Below the pieces are notes generated by a model, which saw only the letters and a list, made by a program, of their open reading frames with translations, searched no databases and was not told the DNA's origin. Position numbers and translations under genes: made by a program. Source: Tretioscincus oriximinensis (Eukaryota; Chordata; Lepidosauria; Squamata; Gymnophthalmidae). Taken from it: DNA of 64,000 nt. Shown here one piece after another: positions 33,470-44,872 of the stretch. Every line of letters starts with the position of its first letter. Within the stretch, counting starts at the first letter, position 1. The DNA lies in assembly GCA_022410635.1 (NCBI GenBank), contig JAJVDF010000248.1, forward strand, positions 316,012-380,011, read 5' to 3'.

Positions 33470-34385
33470 CAGAATATATTTATTAAAATATTAACAATCA
33501 ATCAAATCCAGCACCCAAAACATTGCTAACTATAAAGTGAACATAGTGCTTTATTTAACAATTGAACAAAAGAAACATTAAATAACCGAGAAGTGGAGAA
33601 AAATAGGCCATGGCTTCTATTAAGCAGGAGTGCTGCAGACGCAGGATCTTTGCTGACAGTCTCACTGAGTCACCCAGAGCTGACTCAAGGACTTAGGCCA
33701 TGGCCCATGGTGTCAGCCCCCTGGTTGCCTGCTCCTGTGGTAAGGCAGCCACACACCGTTCTGCCCAGCTCAGACCATCCAGCAGACACCACTTCCCCAT
33801 GCCCCATGTTGTGGGTCCATTGGCTGCCCACTTCCACAGTAAGCCAGNCATGGAGGTCTGCCCAGCCCAAGCTGTTCAGCAGATACCAACTGGCCCACTC
33901 TTTGTGGGCTCTGTTCAAGCCCCTGCTTGAGAAGGCACCACGAGGATCAAGGAGGTTAGATAGGGCTCACAAGGCATGTACCCATGTAGAGCTCCCCTCC
34001 ATTACTCAAAGTCATGTTCAACTTTAACCCAATCCCTAAACCCCTTAAGGGAGTCCTCCATACTATGCGGTAGTCAGGGGACACCTGCCTCCATGGCTAT
34101 GACTATCCTTTGGCCAGCCAAGATGTGCATCAAACCCACTAGCCATGACAGAGAAAGAAAGGGGAAGGATGGGGGGGGGGGGGGACACTGCATCTTGCCA
34201 AGGAAAGAGGAGGTGGGAAGGGCGCCACGGCCTTATAGGCCCCAGCACTCCTCCCCCGCCACATGGAAAGTGCACCACACCTCTCTGCACCCTTCCAGGC
34301 ATAGAGAGACACAGCACACAGAGCAGCCACTTCCTGGTCATGCGCCGGCAAATAAGGGCACTGCCTGAGCCACAGGCAAGCAAGC
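33470..34385 (-). mobile_element. LTR-like repeat, second copy
   Basis: Reverse complement matches the 9.6-kb copy in order: 'gatgcacatcttggctggcc', 'ggcaggtgtcccctgactaccgcatag', 'cccttaaggggttta', 'ctaacctccttgatcctcg', then 'gttaaataaagcactatgttcactttatag' and 'attttaataaatat'. The reversed front part includes 'gggcctataaggcc', a weak TATA-like match. A G-run of about 15 bp sits at 34170-34185. Overlapping frames up to 144 aa are GC-driven chance frames. Confidence 0.5.
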
Positions 34386-34499
34386 AGGTTGTTTATTCAT
34401 TTGGGGGTATATATATTATCATACCAATTTTGCAGCTGCTCTTCCACCACTGCTCTTAACAGTTTTGATCACTATGGAAATAACATTTTAGAGAATAAA

Positions 34500-35035
34500 A
34501 AGAAAAAGGTAGTCTAATTTATAGCACTTTGGAGACTAAGAGGAAGGTAGGCAACATGAGCTTTCATAGGCAAGTCTACTTCTTCAGGTGCNAAGGGACA
34601 AATGCCAAGGACAGGTTTTATGTAAGAAACTAAATGCAGAAAGTAACAACAGTCATGTAAATGGAGTTGAAGAGATTAGCCAGGTCAACTACAGTTAACC
34701 ACCAGAAGTTAATCCTTTTAATTGAAGGGAAGGGCCTGGATGAAAGAGATATAGGTAGGCAAAGTGTATAATCAAATATATGCAGAAAAGTGGAGAGCAA
34801 ATCAGTCCAAGATTGCTGCCCACTTCTATAAGGTAAGCAGCTCTGAGATCTTCGAGTATAGGGTGGTATAGAAATGCAAATAAATAAATAAATAAATAAA
34901 CAGCATGAACTCCCATAGACAGGTGTACTACAACAAAAGCTCAAGCTGCCTAACTTTTTCTTCTCTAAAGTGCTCTGAGGCCCTTTTTCTAAATATTCTG
35001 AATGCAGATTAACACAGCCACATCTTCCAGTTATT
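34500..35035 (-). mobile_element. Penelope-like element with inverted ends (degraded)
   Basis: Left part 'atagcactttggagactaagaggaaggtaggcaacatgagctttcataggcaagtctacttcttcagg' is met on the right by 'acaaaagctcaagctgcctaactttttcttctctaaagtgctctg' and 'gattaacacagccac'. The layout of an inverted terminal piece on either side of an internal stretch is the same as at 50489-51085. An L2/SINE-type tail (about 34828-34902) has been inserted between the arms. No target duplication was found. Confidence 0.55.
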
Positions 35036-35117
35036 TATTTATTTACTCATTTAAATGTATATTAGTCCCTATACTGTATTCAAGGTAAGATGATAAAAGA
35101 GTTGAGTTATGGATACA

Positions 35118-35432
35118 TGCACAAATGGTACAGCTGCTAAGGTGATGGTCTCCCATCTGAAAGATCAGGTTTTGAAGCTCCTTGATTGATGTGGGGAGGG
35201 GTGAGCACCTTCTACTNGCCTGTAGTTCTAGCCAATCCAGGTATTNTAAAGCAGGAATTGCAAGAAATTGCAACTGACTGTAACTAGATAAATGGGAACC
35301 ATCACAGCCCAATGGGGAAGATAGAATGTAAGCCTTCAGGTGAAAAAAAAACTTTGTAAGCTGCTTTGAGTCCCTTCATATGAGAAAAGCAAGGTATAGA
35401 AACCCAGTTCTTCTTCTTCTACAAAACAGATT
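35118..35432 (+). mobile_element. SINE family 2, most complete copy
   Basis: From 'tggtacagctgctaaggtgatgg' with a B-box-like 'ggttttgaagctcc', through 'ggggaggggtgagcaccttctactngcctgtagttctagccaatccaggta' and 'gctttgagtcccttcatatgagaaaagcaaggtatagaaacccag', to a TTCTTCTTCTTC tail. The head is tRNA-like but degenerate. The 3' region differs from SINE family 1, so a different LINE partner is likely. Confidence 0.75.
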
Positions 35433-35589
35433 TTAATAAACACAGATTTAGACAAGAAAAACAGGCATCGTCAAAGACATGATTTAATAAATAAACATGA
35501 TGTACTATGATGAGGATGTGGGTTCCAGATTCACATTTTTTAGTGTCAGAAATGGGACCCCGAAAATAGTCCATTGTTGTAAATCAGGT

Positions 35590-36025
35590 AGACAGGTGGT
35601 GGCTCGTGGACCACATNTGGCCCACCAAGGCCTCTNATCTGGCCCGTGAAGACTTTCTTGCCAGCAGTCACCTAATTCTTATTCTTATCACAGCTGCTGC
35701 TGCTGTTATAGAGGAGGTTACAAGCCGTGTTCCCTCTGCTTCCACCTCTTGCTCACTACAGCCACCACTTGAGGGGTTTGTGAGATGCTTCTGCTCAAGT
35801 GGTGGTTGAGAGGGTAGCTGTGGAGGCATCATGGTCCTCCTCCTTTGCAGCAGCCATACTGAGAGTGGATGGATGAGAAGAAGACAATTGGCAGCTGAGG
35901 GGGGTGAACCTTATGTTCTTTACCCCTTATCTACCCTTGCCCATGGAAAAAAGGGAAGGGGATGGCCCTTGAGTGATGTTACAAAATTGGCCCAGGGTCC
36001 AGAAAGATTCCCCAGCCCTACCATC
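35590..36025. mobile_element. hAT-type element D (old copy)
   Basis: Left part 'ggtggctcgtggaccacatntggcccacc' and right part 'gatggcccttgagtgatgttacaaaattggcccagggtccagaaagattccccagccct' match the right half of the element at 47410-47746. A matching 8-bp duplication could not be found, so the ends are approximate. Confidence 0.5.
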
Positions 36026-36619
36026 CAGTCCANTTTCATGGTTCTGGTACATGTCTAGAGACTCAATATTAAAANGAGCGTGGCAAAGCAGCAATCAAGT
36101 CCAGAAGAAAAATTATTCAGTTATTCTTTGACTTTTTAAAATTATTCCAACCCATTGAGTGTAATTTTGAATAAATCATCACTGAGTTATGAATTACACA
36201 AAGAATCAGTNTTTCTAATTTGCTGCTCATGGATGATTTGAAATTTTATGCATAACCATCCAGGAAAAAAAGCCTTTTAAATATGGTGCAAATTTATAGT
36301 GACAACTTTGAAATAGAATTTGGTTTGGACAGGTTGCAGTGTTGGTAAGAAGATCAGGGAGGGAATGAATTAGATGGAACTGAGGTACTGAACAACACAA
36401 AAATCAAAGTCAAAACTTTTTAAAAAATGAAACCAAATAGAGACATTATTATCAAAGTAATTAACCTGGACTGTTTCATCCAGTATAAAGGAGGCACTGG
36501 ACACAGACTGAATTAGACTAGTGTTGAACTAATAACCAGTGGAACATGTCCAGTGATTTTTAAACACTCTTCTATACACTTCAGTTGACTTTTTGATCAT
36601 GATAATGATGTTCAGATCG
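36026..36619. other. Unique DNA, no gene seen
   Basis: No supported gene or repeat. Confidence 0.4.
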
Positions 36620-37200
36620 TGCAAAGAATTTTCCATGTGCTCAGTTTGTGCAAAAAGACCACATAAACTGACTACATACAAAGACATAATGATGTGGCCA
36701 AAACATTACACTGGAATATCTGTAAGAATTACGGACTACCCCCTTAGAAAAACTGGTGGGACTACNTTGTTGACAAAGTAGTCACAAATGAACAGATAAA
36801 ATACTATGAGATTTTTAAATATAGACAGATAAAGTGCTGGCCCTACTGCGCACCAAATCTTATCATCATCAGAAAAAAGAAGGTGTGAATTGTGGACACT
36901 GTCATATTCAAAGACAACTGGGTAGAAGAGAAAGAACTGGAAAAGGTTGAAAATGCCAAGACCTAAAAATTGAAATCCAATGATTATGGCCCACTTGGGT
37001 TCCAGTGGTTATTGGCACATTGGGTGCAGTTTCTAAAATCCTGGGGCTGCACATGAAACAGCTGGGTGTTGTCAAAATTACTGTCTGACAACTGCAAAAA
37101 AAATGAAATCTGCATATCATCCATTGGTGCATAATGACACCCTAGGTGCTTAGGAAGCGCCAGTTGTGTTCTGAAAACTAACTTCAGCACGTGATCGGGC
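36620..37200 (+). pseudogene. Remnant of an R4/Dong-like LINE C-terminus
   Basis: One frame from about 36682 reads RHNDVAKTLHWNICKNYGLP, then VVTNEQIKYYEIFKYRQIK, then CAPNLIIIRKKK, then a D-x-VEEKELEKVE segment and KTxKLK after one stop. This order resembles the C-terminal region of R4/Dong-type non-LTR elements: RHD..A..LHW.IC, then WD..I.TD, PDIV...KK and D...KE.EK..KY.DL. In those elements that region contains the restriction-like endonuclease. Several stops interrupt it, so it is dead. I find no other copy in the window and base the assignment on remembered motif spacing. Confidence 0.55.
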
Positions 37201-37790
37201 ATTGTGATTTGTCAGTCAGTAAATTATTAAATTAAAATTGTTTTCACCAAAGCAAGACTTAATATCTTATCAAATAGTATGCTAAAAATTAAACTAAAGA
37301 TTGCTAATGATTGACACAATAGGGAAACTGAGGCTGTGTACCATGTACTCTTGGCATGTGGCAGGTGACTGGCTGGAACTGCTTAAGTCTATTGTAAGGA
37401 AATGATCTGGTCATCCCAATATTAGCCAGCCTTTTACTACCACAAGGTACTTTCATCAGAATTGCTCTAGTCACCATCAGCTTTTTATCCTGACTTCCAA
37501 GATACAGTTTAATGTTANTTTTAATCTCTACTTGTTTAGAATTTACAAAACTGTAGGTGCATCTATTTTATCACATTTCTAATCAGTGGTTTTATAACTA
37601 TAAGAATTGCTTTGCCTTGATTGATGCTTCAGATTGCAAAATCCCAAAGCCTATGATGAAACATAATACATTACACTTAAAAAGTGTATGTTGTCCTACC
37701 AGGGGGAATGGTAAGAGAAGGAGGGATAATATTTTAAATATGTTTTAAGAACAATTGACCTTTTTAATTAATGTGACCTACTCTGGGACC
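37201..37790. other. Unique DNA, no gene seen
   Basis: No supported gene or repeat. Confidence 0.4.
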
Positions 37791-37794
37791 TTTT

Positions 37795-38980
37795 GGCAAA
37801 TAACAGAAAGGAAAGGAAGAAAGGGAGGGAGACATTTGCATCAATAAATGGACAGTACTTTGTGTTAACCAAGAAAAATTAGTGAACATGGTCTGCGGCG
37901 AGTGAAACAACCAGTGGGGGAAGGGAATCACAAAAGCAAGTTAGGAGAAAATGGTCAATGTCTGCAAGGAATATATCNTAAAAGTAACAGATTCAAAGGC
38001 TACATAAAAGATTCAACAATTGCAACAGTGAATGAAAAATTGAGAAAAAACAAACCTTTCAAGTGCAAAGATACTGGGAGCAAGAAGCTCTTCAATAGAA
38101 CTCGTGCAAATTGAGGATTAACATGAGNTCACTGAAGCTGCCAAAAAGGGAAGGGTAGTAATAATGGGAGACTTCAACTATCCACACGTTGATTGGGCAA
38201 ACTCTTGTTCAACTCATGAAAAAGAAATAAAATTCTTAGACATGCTAACTGATTGCTTCCTAGAGCAGGTGGTTTTAGAACTGACCAGGGGCAAGGGAAT
38301 CCTGGATTTAGTCCTAGGTAATGAACAGGACCTGATATAAGATGTAACTGTAACTGATCCCATAGGAAACAGTGACCTTGAACATGGACAGAAAATTGTC
38401 AAGCAGTTCTAACATAAAATGAGTGAAAATGGTAAAAAGAAAATTAAAAGGGAAAGTGAGAAAAGTACAGCCCCATCAAAAAGTGTAGAAATTGTTTGCA
38501 AATACAATATTGGAAGCTCAAANAAAATGCATTCCCAAGAGAAGAAAGGGTTCTGCCAAGTCCAAGAAGACACCCGTATGGCTTACCTCTACAGTAAGGG
38601 AAATCATTAGAATGAAGAGAAACTCATTTAAAAAGTGGAAGGCTTATCCTAGTGAGGAGAACAGAAGGGAGCACAAACTGTGGCAAACCAAATGCAAGAT
38701 GGTAGTCAGGGATGCGAAGAAAAACTTTGAGGAACACATTGCAAAGAATATTAAAAGAAATAATAAGGACTTTTTCAAATACATCAGAAATAGGAATCTT
38801 ACCAGGAAAGCAGTCGGACCACTAGATAGCAATGGACAAAAGGGCATAATCAAGGAGGACGTGGANATTGCAGAGAGGTTGAATGAATNTTTTGCTTCAG
38901 TTTTCACTGAAGAAGACAAAGGGAATTTACCCGCAATAGATTTAGTCTTCTTAGGAAGAACATCAGAGGAATTAACCTGG
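37795..38980 (+). mobile_element. CR1-like LINE, endonuclease-to-RT linker region
   Basis: From about 38155 a frame reads VVIMGDFNYPHVDW, a hallmark of the APE-type endonuclease (GDFN). It is followed by FLDMLTDCFLEQVV, LTRGKGILDLVLGNEQDL and a PIGNSDLE stretch where the family normally has SDH. Downstream (38492-38960) come the basic linker 'FKKWKAYPSEENRREHKLWQ'-type sequence and 'FTEEDKGNLP'. Stops and frameshifts are present and the catalytic reverse transcriptase core is missing. This may be the same insertion as the plus-strand piece at 39694-40532. Confidence 0.8.
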
Positions 38981-38983
38981 ATA

Positions 38984-39693
38984 GAACATAAGAACATAAG
39001 AAGAGCCATACTGGATCAGGTCAAAGCCCATCAAGTCCAGGATTCTGTGTCACACAGAGGCCCACCAGATGCACCTAGGCAGTCTGAACAGAGGGAAGCA
39101 AAATATGCACCTGTTAATGACTCCCTGCAAATGGTATTTCAGGAGTCCTGCCTGTTGCTCCATCCCAGAGGCAACATTCAGACATCGATCCTAGTACCCA
39201 TATATACCCTTGGTGTCCATATACCTGTACAGTCCTGTCTTAAACTATCCAAGCTGTTAGCTACCACTACCTCTTCAGGAANTAAATTCCACAGGCCGAT
39301 GACCCTCTGGGTGAAAAAATATTTTCCTTTGTCTGTTCTCACTTTTCTACCCAACAGTTTTAAGGAGTTTTTTCTCTATTCACCCTGTCGATCCCATGCA
39401 TGATTTTGTACACTTCAATCAGATCNCCCCTCAAACGTCTCCTTTCAAGGCTGAAGAGGCCCAGACGTTGCAGTCTTGCTTCGTAAGGGAGGTGCTCCAG
39501 ACCCTTGATCATTTTTGTTGCCCTTTTCTGCACCTTCTCCAGTTCCAAAATGTCCCTCTTGAGATGTGGTGACCAGAATTGAACACAGTATTCCAAATGT
39601 GGCCTCACCACAGATTTATAAAGAGGCAAAACAACATTTGCTGACTTGTTTTGGATTCCTTTCCTAATTATCCCCAACATGGAATTTGCCTTT
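38984..39693 (-). mobile_element. CR1-like LINE, minus-strand 3' end (left arm of inverted repeat)
   Basis: Starts with the complemented octamer tail (gaacataagaacataagaagagcc) and runs to 'ccccaacatggaatttgccttt'. Frames on the minus strand (39360-39725) show PHLEYCVQFWSPHLKRDILE, then a KVQKRATKMIKGLEHLPYEA segment, typical of the CR1 reverse transcriptase C-terminus. It pairs with 39836-40532 over about 700 bp with few differences by eye. Confidence 0.88.
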
Positions 39694-40532
39694 GGAATTG
39701 GCCTCATTGGGGCAAAGAACCCCAACTATTCTTACCATCTGATGGGAACTAAGCATTCTGTAACTAAGCAAGCAAAGGATCTTGGGGTGGTGTTGGACAA
39801 TTCAATGAAAATGTCAACCCAGTTTGCAGCAACAGCAAAAAAGGCAAATTCCATGTTGGGGATAATTAGGAAAGGAATCAAAAACAAGTCAGCAAATGTT
39901 GTTTTGCCTCTTTAAAAATCTGTAGTGAGGCAACCTTTGGAATACTGTGTTCAATTCTGGTCATTACATCTCAAGAGGGATATTATGGAACCAGAGAAGG
40001 TTCAGAAAAGGGGAACAAAAATGATCAAGGGTCTGGAGCACCTCCACTATGAAATTAGGCTGCAATGCCTGGGCCTCTTCAGCCTCGAAAGACAATGTTT
40101 GAGAGGTGATCTGATTGAAGTGTACAAAATCATGCATGGATGGACAGGGTGAATAGAGAAAAAATGGGTAGAAATGTGAGAACAGACAAAGGAAAATATT
40201 TTTTCACCCAGAGGGTCATCGGCCTGTGGAATTTACTTCTTGAAGAGGTAGTGGTAGCTAACAGCTTGGCTAGTTTCAAGGCAGGACTAGACAGGATTAT
40301 GGACACCAAGTGTATAAATGGGTACTAGGATAGATGTCTGGATGTTGCCTCCAGGATGGAGCAACAGGCAGGACTCCTGAAATTTGCAGGAAATCATGAA
40401 CAGGTGCATATTTTGTTTTCCTCTGTTCGGACTGCCCAGATGCATCTGGTGGGCCTCTGTGTGAAACAGAATGCTGGACTAGATGGGCTATGGCCTGATC
40501 CAGTATGGCTCTTCTTATGTTCTTATGTTCTA
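39694..40532 (+). mobile_element. CR1-like LINE, plus-strand 3' end (right arm of inverted repeat)
   Basis: Carries GAKNPNYSYHLMGTK, then DLGVVLDNSMKMSTQFAA, then RQPLEYCVQFWSLHLKRDI, then GKYFFTQRVIGLWNLLLEE and the full 3' UTR to the octamer tail. These segments lie in different frames (39646-39915, 39925-40152, 40140-40328). About 1 kb of reverse transcriptase core that should separate 38960 from 39694 is absent. Confidence 0.88.
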
Positions 40533-42239
40533 TTTGTAGCACATGAAGAAACACTAATGACGAATGCTATAAATGTTAAGCAGCTAGCAAGATCCAAGTA
40601 GCTAGTGAGAGCTTGAGACAAACCCACTGCATCCCCCCTTTGCCACCCCCTCCCCTCGTGCCTTTCTGAGGAAGTGTGAACTTAGTGGAAATGCAGCAGA
40701 AGGAGCTAAAGGAGCTTAAGCCTTTCCCAGCTGCTTGGACCACACAGCATACTTGAGCACCTATTTGTGCAAAGTGAGGCAGGATCTGCATGGGACTGTT
40801 TTGGGCTCTCAGGAAGCCCATAGCATCACCAGCATTGGCCACCTCAATGACCATGGAGATCCCAGGGTTCCCCCTGTTGCAGCTACTGATTTTGACAGTA
40901 GCAATGGTAGGAACTACACTCAGAACTGATAGAGTATCCAAATGAGATCTCTGTAATCTGCATGGAAAATGGGGCTGCCCAACGCATGGAGAAACCTGGT
41001 AGCCCAGAATAGCTGTCCCAAGAAAGGATTAAGGCAGACTGGGAGGATTAGAGCTTCTCTTCCTGACCAGGGATAAATGTCATTGGCCAGGGGGAGGCTT
41101 CCACCCTGCCCTATATGGGACTGGTGGGCTTTTGCTAAAGGGGAACCAATGTTGAATATACACAAATTGAGTTCCCCAGCATTTGCTATGTTTCTTTGAG
41201 AGAATGCCCCTCAACCCTGCATGACTATTAGCTCCACTGAAGGCACTCTATTTTCCATTTGGAATAAATGGAAAAAGAATGTGGTCAGCGTAGACTGACA
41301 CAGTTTTAACACTTGTTTTTTCTCTTATTTATCTTGATGTAATAATTACAAACAACCTGTTGCTTTATGAATAAGACTTTTATGGTTTTATGAATAAGGT
41401 TTTATGAATAAGACTCTTAGCCCCTTTGGGGGGAGTCTCCAGGCAAGTGTGCGAGTAAAGTCAAAAAGTATGTTANCACTGATCTTATCCCAAATTGTTT
41501 CTTATAATAGGAGCTCATATGGTCCTTGGGAATCTTCTGGCAAAGAACCTCCCCCCTCACAAAGGACCATACAAAATTTTCCTCATATACAGGAAGTGCA
41601 TTAAGCTGCACTTGCAGTGGTTTTCTGAGCAGCTAACAGATACAAACTGCACATGGCAAGAGCGTTTCCCATTCAGATTTCCCCCTAGTGCAATTCAGCC
41701 TTTATTCCATACAGCAGCTTTCACCTTAAAAGTCTGAGATGAGATCTGGAAATACTGGTGACCCAGACCTTCAGTACCTGGAGAATGCAGAATTCGCCAT
41801 CCACATTGTGAACTGGTCCCGAACTTCCAGTAATCCTAGGCTGTGTCCATTCAGTGTCAATAATCTGTTTGAAAGTTAAATATATGTTGCATTTGCCTCA
41901 CCAGGATATTGTATAAACTGACAAATTGCTAATTTGAAAGATGATTATCTGGATTTTTTGTTTTCTGGGAAGCCCCACTGTCAAATCAGTACACTTTACA
42001 GGGCTATTGTAGAACATTTTTGATGTGCGCACACTTTGGATGAGAAACTACTATCTTCCCAGGGAGTGGGAAGGGAGGGTAGGTGGGAGTGAGGGTACAT
42101 GAGAGGGTATGGATCTTTTTAAATATTTTATGAATGTGTTGTTATTTTCTTATTATTTTGTTTTCAGCCCTGGGATAATTGGTGTTGCCTGTAAGTATAG
42201 GTTATGATGTAGGTAGGTTCTAATCTATTTGAACAGCTG
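40533..42239. other. Unique DNA, no gene seen
   Basis: A small tandem of 'ttttatgaataag'-type units lies at about 41365-41412. The 121-aa minus-strand frame at 40576-40941 and its plus-strand counterpart lack motifs. No supported gene. Confidence 0.4.
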
Positions 42240-42490
42240 TTTGTAAGAAGAAGAAGAACTGGGTTATACCCCGCTTTTCTCACCTTTCAAAGGGACTCAA
42301 AGCGACTTGCAAGGATATTTTTGCCTGAAGGCTTACATTCTATCTTCCCCACCAGACTGGGGAAGATAGAATGTTTTCGAACGGCTGGGTTGGCTAGAGC
42401 TACAGGCTAGTGGAAGGTGCTCACCCCTCCCCACGTCTGACACAGGGCTTCAAAACCNGATCTCCCAAGCGACTGAGCTATCCTTGCCTG
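42240..42490 (-). mobile_element. SINE family 2, minus copy
   Basis: Begins with the complemented tail (aagaagaagaagaactgggttataccccgcttttctcacc) and ends at the head, whose complement reads 'aaggatagctcagtcgcttgggagatcnggttttgaagcc'. That head is the clearest tRNA-like A box in this family (tagctcagtcg). An internal 16-bp inverted repeat (42336-42351 and 42358-42373) is not present in the other copies. Confidence 0.8.
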
Positions 42491-42589
42491 TGAGAATTCT
42501 TCTCATCCCCCACTCCACCCCCAGGACACCTGGCATTGAGATAATTTTTCTTAAAAGGATGGCTGAAAAAGCCCTCTCTGATCGCACCT

Positions 42590-43260
42590 TTGATTTGGCC
42601 AACTGTTGTATTTTATACCTGTAAATATTTTTATGCAAGCTTCTATTAATATTCTATAGTTTGTAATATTGAGAAGTTTATTTACTATTGCTTAAAAGTT
42701 ACTGTTCCAGCCTGTAATTTCAACTTTTGCAGTTTNCTTTCTACTCTGCATTTCTGGTCTAACCACCTTTTGCCACCTCTTTGTAATACCCCACCCCAAC
42801 CCCTTTGTTTCAATAGTAACTTGGTTAATCCTTCATTCCTCTTCTGGCTGTGTATGTGCAAAGTATTAGCTGAACAATGGTGGATGGGGTTCTGCCAGCC
42901 GCATGGTGAGGCCTCCAGCCAGGAAATGAAGCCTGAAGGACACCAGAACAAAGGAATGGGCTGGGCCAAGGCCAGGATGTTTACAGAAGCAAGAGGAGCC
43001 TGGGAGGTGTTTTGTACCAGCTGACTGCCTGTAACTCCTCCTGGAAGGGAGGTTTTAAAAGACCTGGGCACCAACAATCTTGGTTCACTTTCTCTCCTTT
43101 CCTGTTCTGAAGTAAACCGTGCTTCCACCTGAGGCCTTTTGTCTGTGTGGTTATTTTCGCAACTGACTTCTAAACTTTCTGCTTTTCGTCTGCTCTCTGT
43201 GTAGCAGACCCCCAGCCAGCCTGTGATCTCTCTAGCCCACAATCACAGCTGGCTCCCAAG
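42590..43260 (+). mobile_element. Possible LTR-like sequence
   Basis: Holds 'ggaggttttaaaagacctgggc' (TATA-like), then 'ttctgaagtaaaccgtgcttcc' and 'ggccttttgtctgtgtggttattttcgcaactgac'. This layout recalls promoter, R and U5 of a retroelement LTR. Its front matches 27155-27300. No internal coding region, primer-binding site or target duplication was identified with confidence. The 185-aa minus-strand frame (42685-43242) has no recognisable motif. Confidence 0.3.
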
Positions 43261-44514
43261 TCCCTTAAGGGGACGGTGGTAGAAAGATCTAGGTACCAGT
43301 TGCTTTCTACAGCCAACTCTGATATAAGTAACCTAAATGCATCTGCAGGTGCCTAGATTTTATTGTTAAGTGAATACTATTGACAAATTTCCTTGCAAAA
43401 TTCTTCAAACNAAAGAAGATTTCACCTGTGAAATCTGCCAGGTTTTGATAGATATGAATGAAAAGTACCATCAATATTCAGTTTAAATCTATTTTGAACC
43501 TGCTGCAAAGGACATGAATAAAAAATGTCTTTCTGAATAATTTGTGTCTATTCCCCTGTTTGAAGANCATAAGGCATTTCATTTCACCTGCCTGTGACGT
43601 GTGCATATGCATTTATCATTATTTAAGTTGTCTCCTATTCAGCTAGAAGAATATCTTTTTCAGGAGCAGAAAAAATACAGATATTTTTGGAACAGGTGGA
43701 TTTCATAAAAGAATTTATTTTCTAACAATGTGTTCTTATTTATTTATTTACTTATTTATTTACTTACTTATTTAATTACCAGTCAATGCTCTACCTAGGA
43801 CTTCATAATATTCAGTACATTTTAGTGTATTTGTGTGGGGAGTGGGGTGTGTGTTAATTGCTTGCCAGGAGCTATTTATGAAAAATTATGCACTATTTCC
43901 CCCCCAATTTTCTTTCAAATACTTTGGTTTTTTTTAGTGCTGAGGAAGGAAAACATACCTTTATCATTTTTGTGGATTTTTATTGAACTGAAAAATCAAT
44001 GGGACAGATGTGCTACAGGTTATAGAAAGTGCAGTCTAATCAGAGGTTTCATCCACACGTGGGGCTTCAAAGTGGGCTATCCTGTCATCCCAGGAGAGTG
44101 ACCATCAGCACACATAACTGTCCGGCTTCCATAGGTGGGCAAGAAGAAGGAAGTGCCGGCCTGTGAGTGGCCAAGAGCAGCCTTCCCTCCGCCCAGCCTG
44201 CCTTACAAAGCTTGCCACTGATTGGTGGAGGGCCTGGCCAAGCAGACCACATTCAAAGGCAAAGAAGGTTTTCGGCGATCAGCGACATGAGAGTTGCAAA
44301 AATCAGCTTTCATTTAACCCACAGAACAGCAGGTTTGTAGTGTCTATTGTCACTCACAGCCCACTATTACAGCTGGAGGTGCTGCTGGGATTGTGCTCCT
44401 ATGNAGGCATCATTATGGGGTGTGGATGCATCCAGAGTTTTCATGTCCACCATTGAGATTTTCACATGATAACACATATCATTTATAAAGTCCAACTGGC
44501 ACTAGCAGAAGCCT
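43261..44514. other. Unique DNA with a (TTTA)n run, no gene seen
   Basis: A simple repeat of TTTA/TTAC units spans about 43735-43778. The 97-aa frame at 44163-44456 sits in GC-richer sequence without motifs. 'catccacacgtgggg' (44051) and 'ggtgtggatgcatcc' (44419) could be the ends of an unclassified short element. Confidence 0.4.
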
Positions 44515-44672
44515 TTGCTCTTTTCTGTATAGGACCTTATTATAGATTATGTTCCAGAACAGGGACCTGCCATTCACATCCCAGGTTACAACAGGTTCTG
44601 GGCACTAGCACCAGAATAGAAGATCCTTAATCCAGAAAATAGCCTGGTACAGAAAGGACATTTATCTGGACA
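44515..44672. mobile_element. MITE-like element with inverted ends, copy 1
   Basis: The left end 'ttttctgtataggaccttattatagattatgttcc' is complementary, with differences, to the right end 'aagatccttaatccagaaaatagcctggtacagaaagga'. The target duplication is unclear. Confidence 0.5.
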
Positions 44673-44699
44673 CATATGGCACTTTTGATTTCCTATAAC

Positions 44700-44872
44700 C
44701 TCCTGGACTGTAAGGTCCTTTCTGTACTAGGCTTTATTCTAGATTATATTTCTGAATAGGAATATAATCACCTGGGCTCTTCCGAAGCCTGTACTTGCAT
44801 GTGAATGATATATCTGTATTCTGAGTTATAATCCAGAATAAGGTCTAGTGCAGAAATCTAGTGCATAAAGCT
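44700..44872. mobile_element. MITE-like element with inverted ends, copy 2
   Basis: 'ggtcctttctgtactaggctttattctagattata' faces 'gagttataatccagaataaggtctagtgcagaaatc' in inverted orientation. It follows copy 1 by less than 30 bp. Confidence 0.55.

Noticed and set aside
33593..34027. 144-aa plus-strand open frame
   Set aside because: It runs through the GC-rich LTR-like repeat in antisense, with overlapping frames on both strands, and contains an ambiguous base.
38984..40532. Twin-priming inversion within a single LINE insertion
   Set aside because: Both arms contain the complete 3' end with octamer tail, whereas twin priming inverts only the 5' portion. Two insertions are simpler.
42685..43242. 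185-aa minus-strand open frame
   Set aside because: No family resemblance. It lies across an LTR-like repeat and includes an ambiguous codon.
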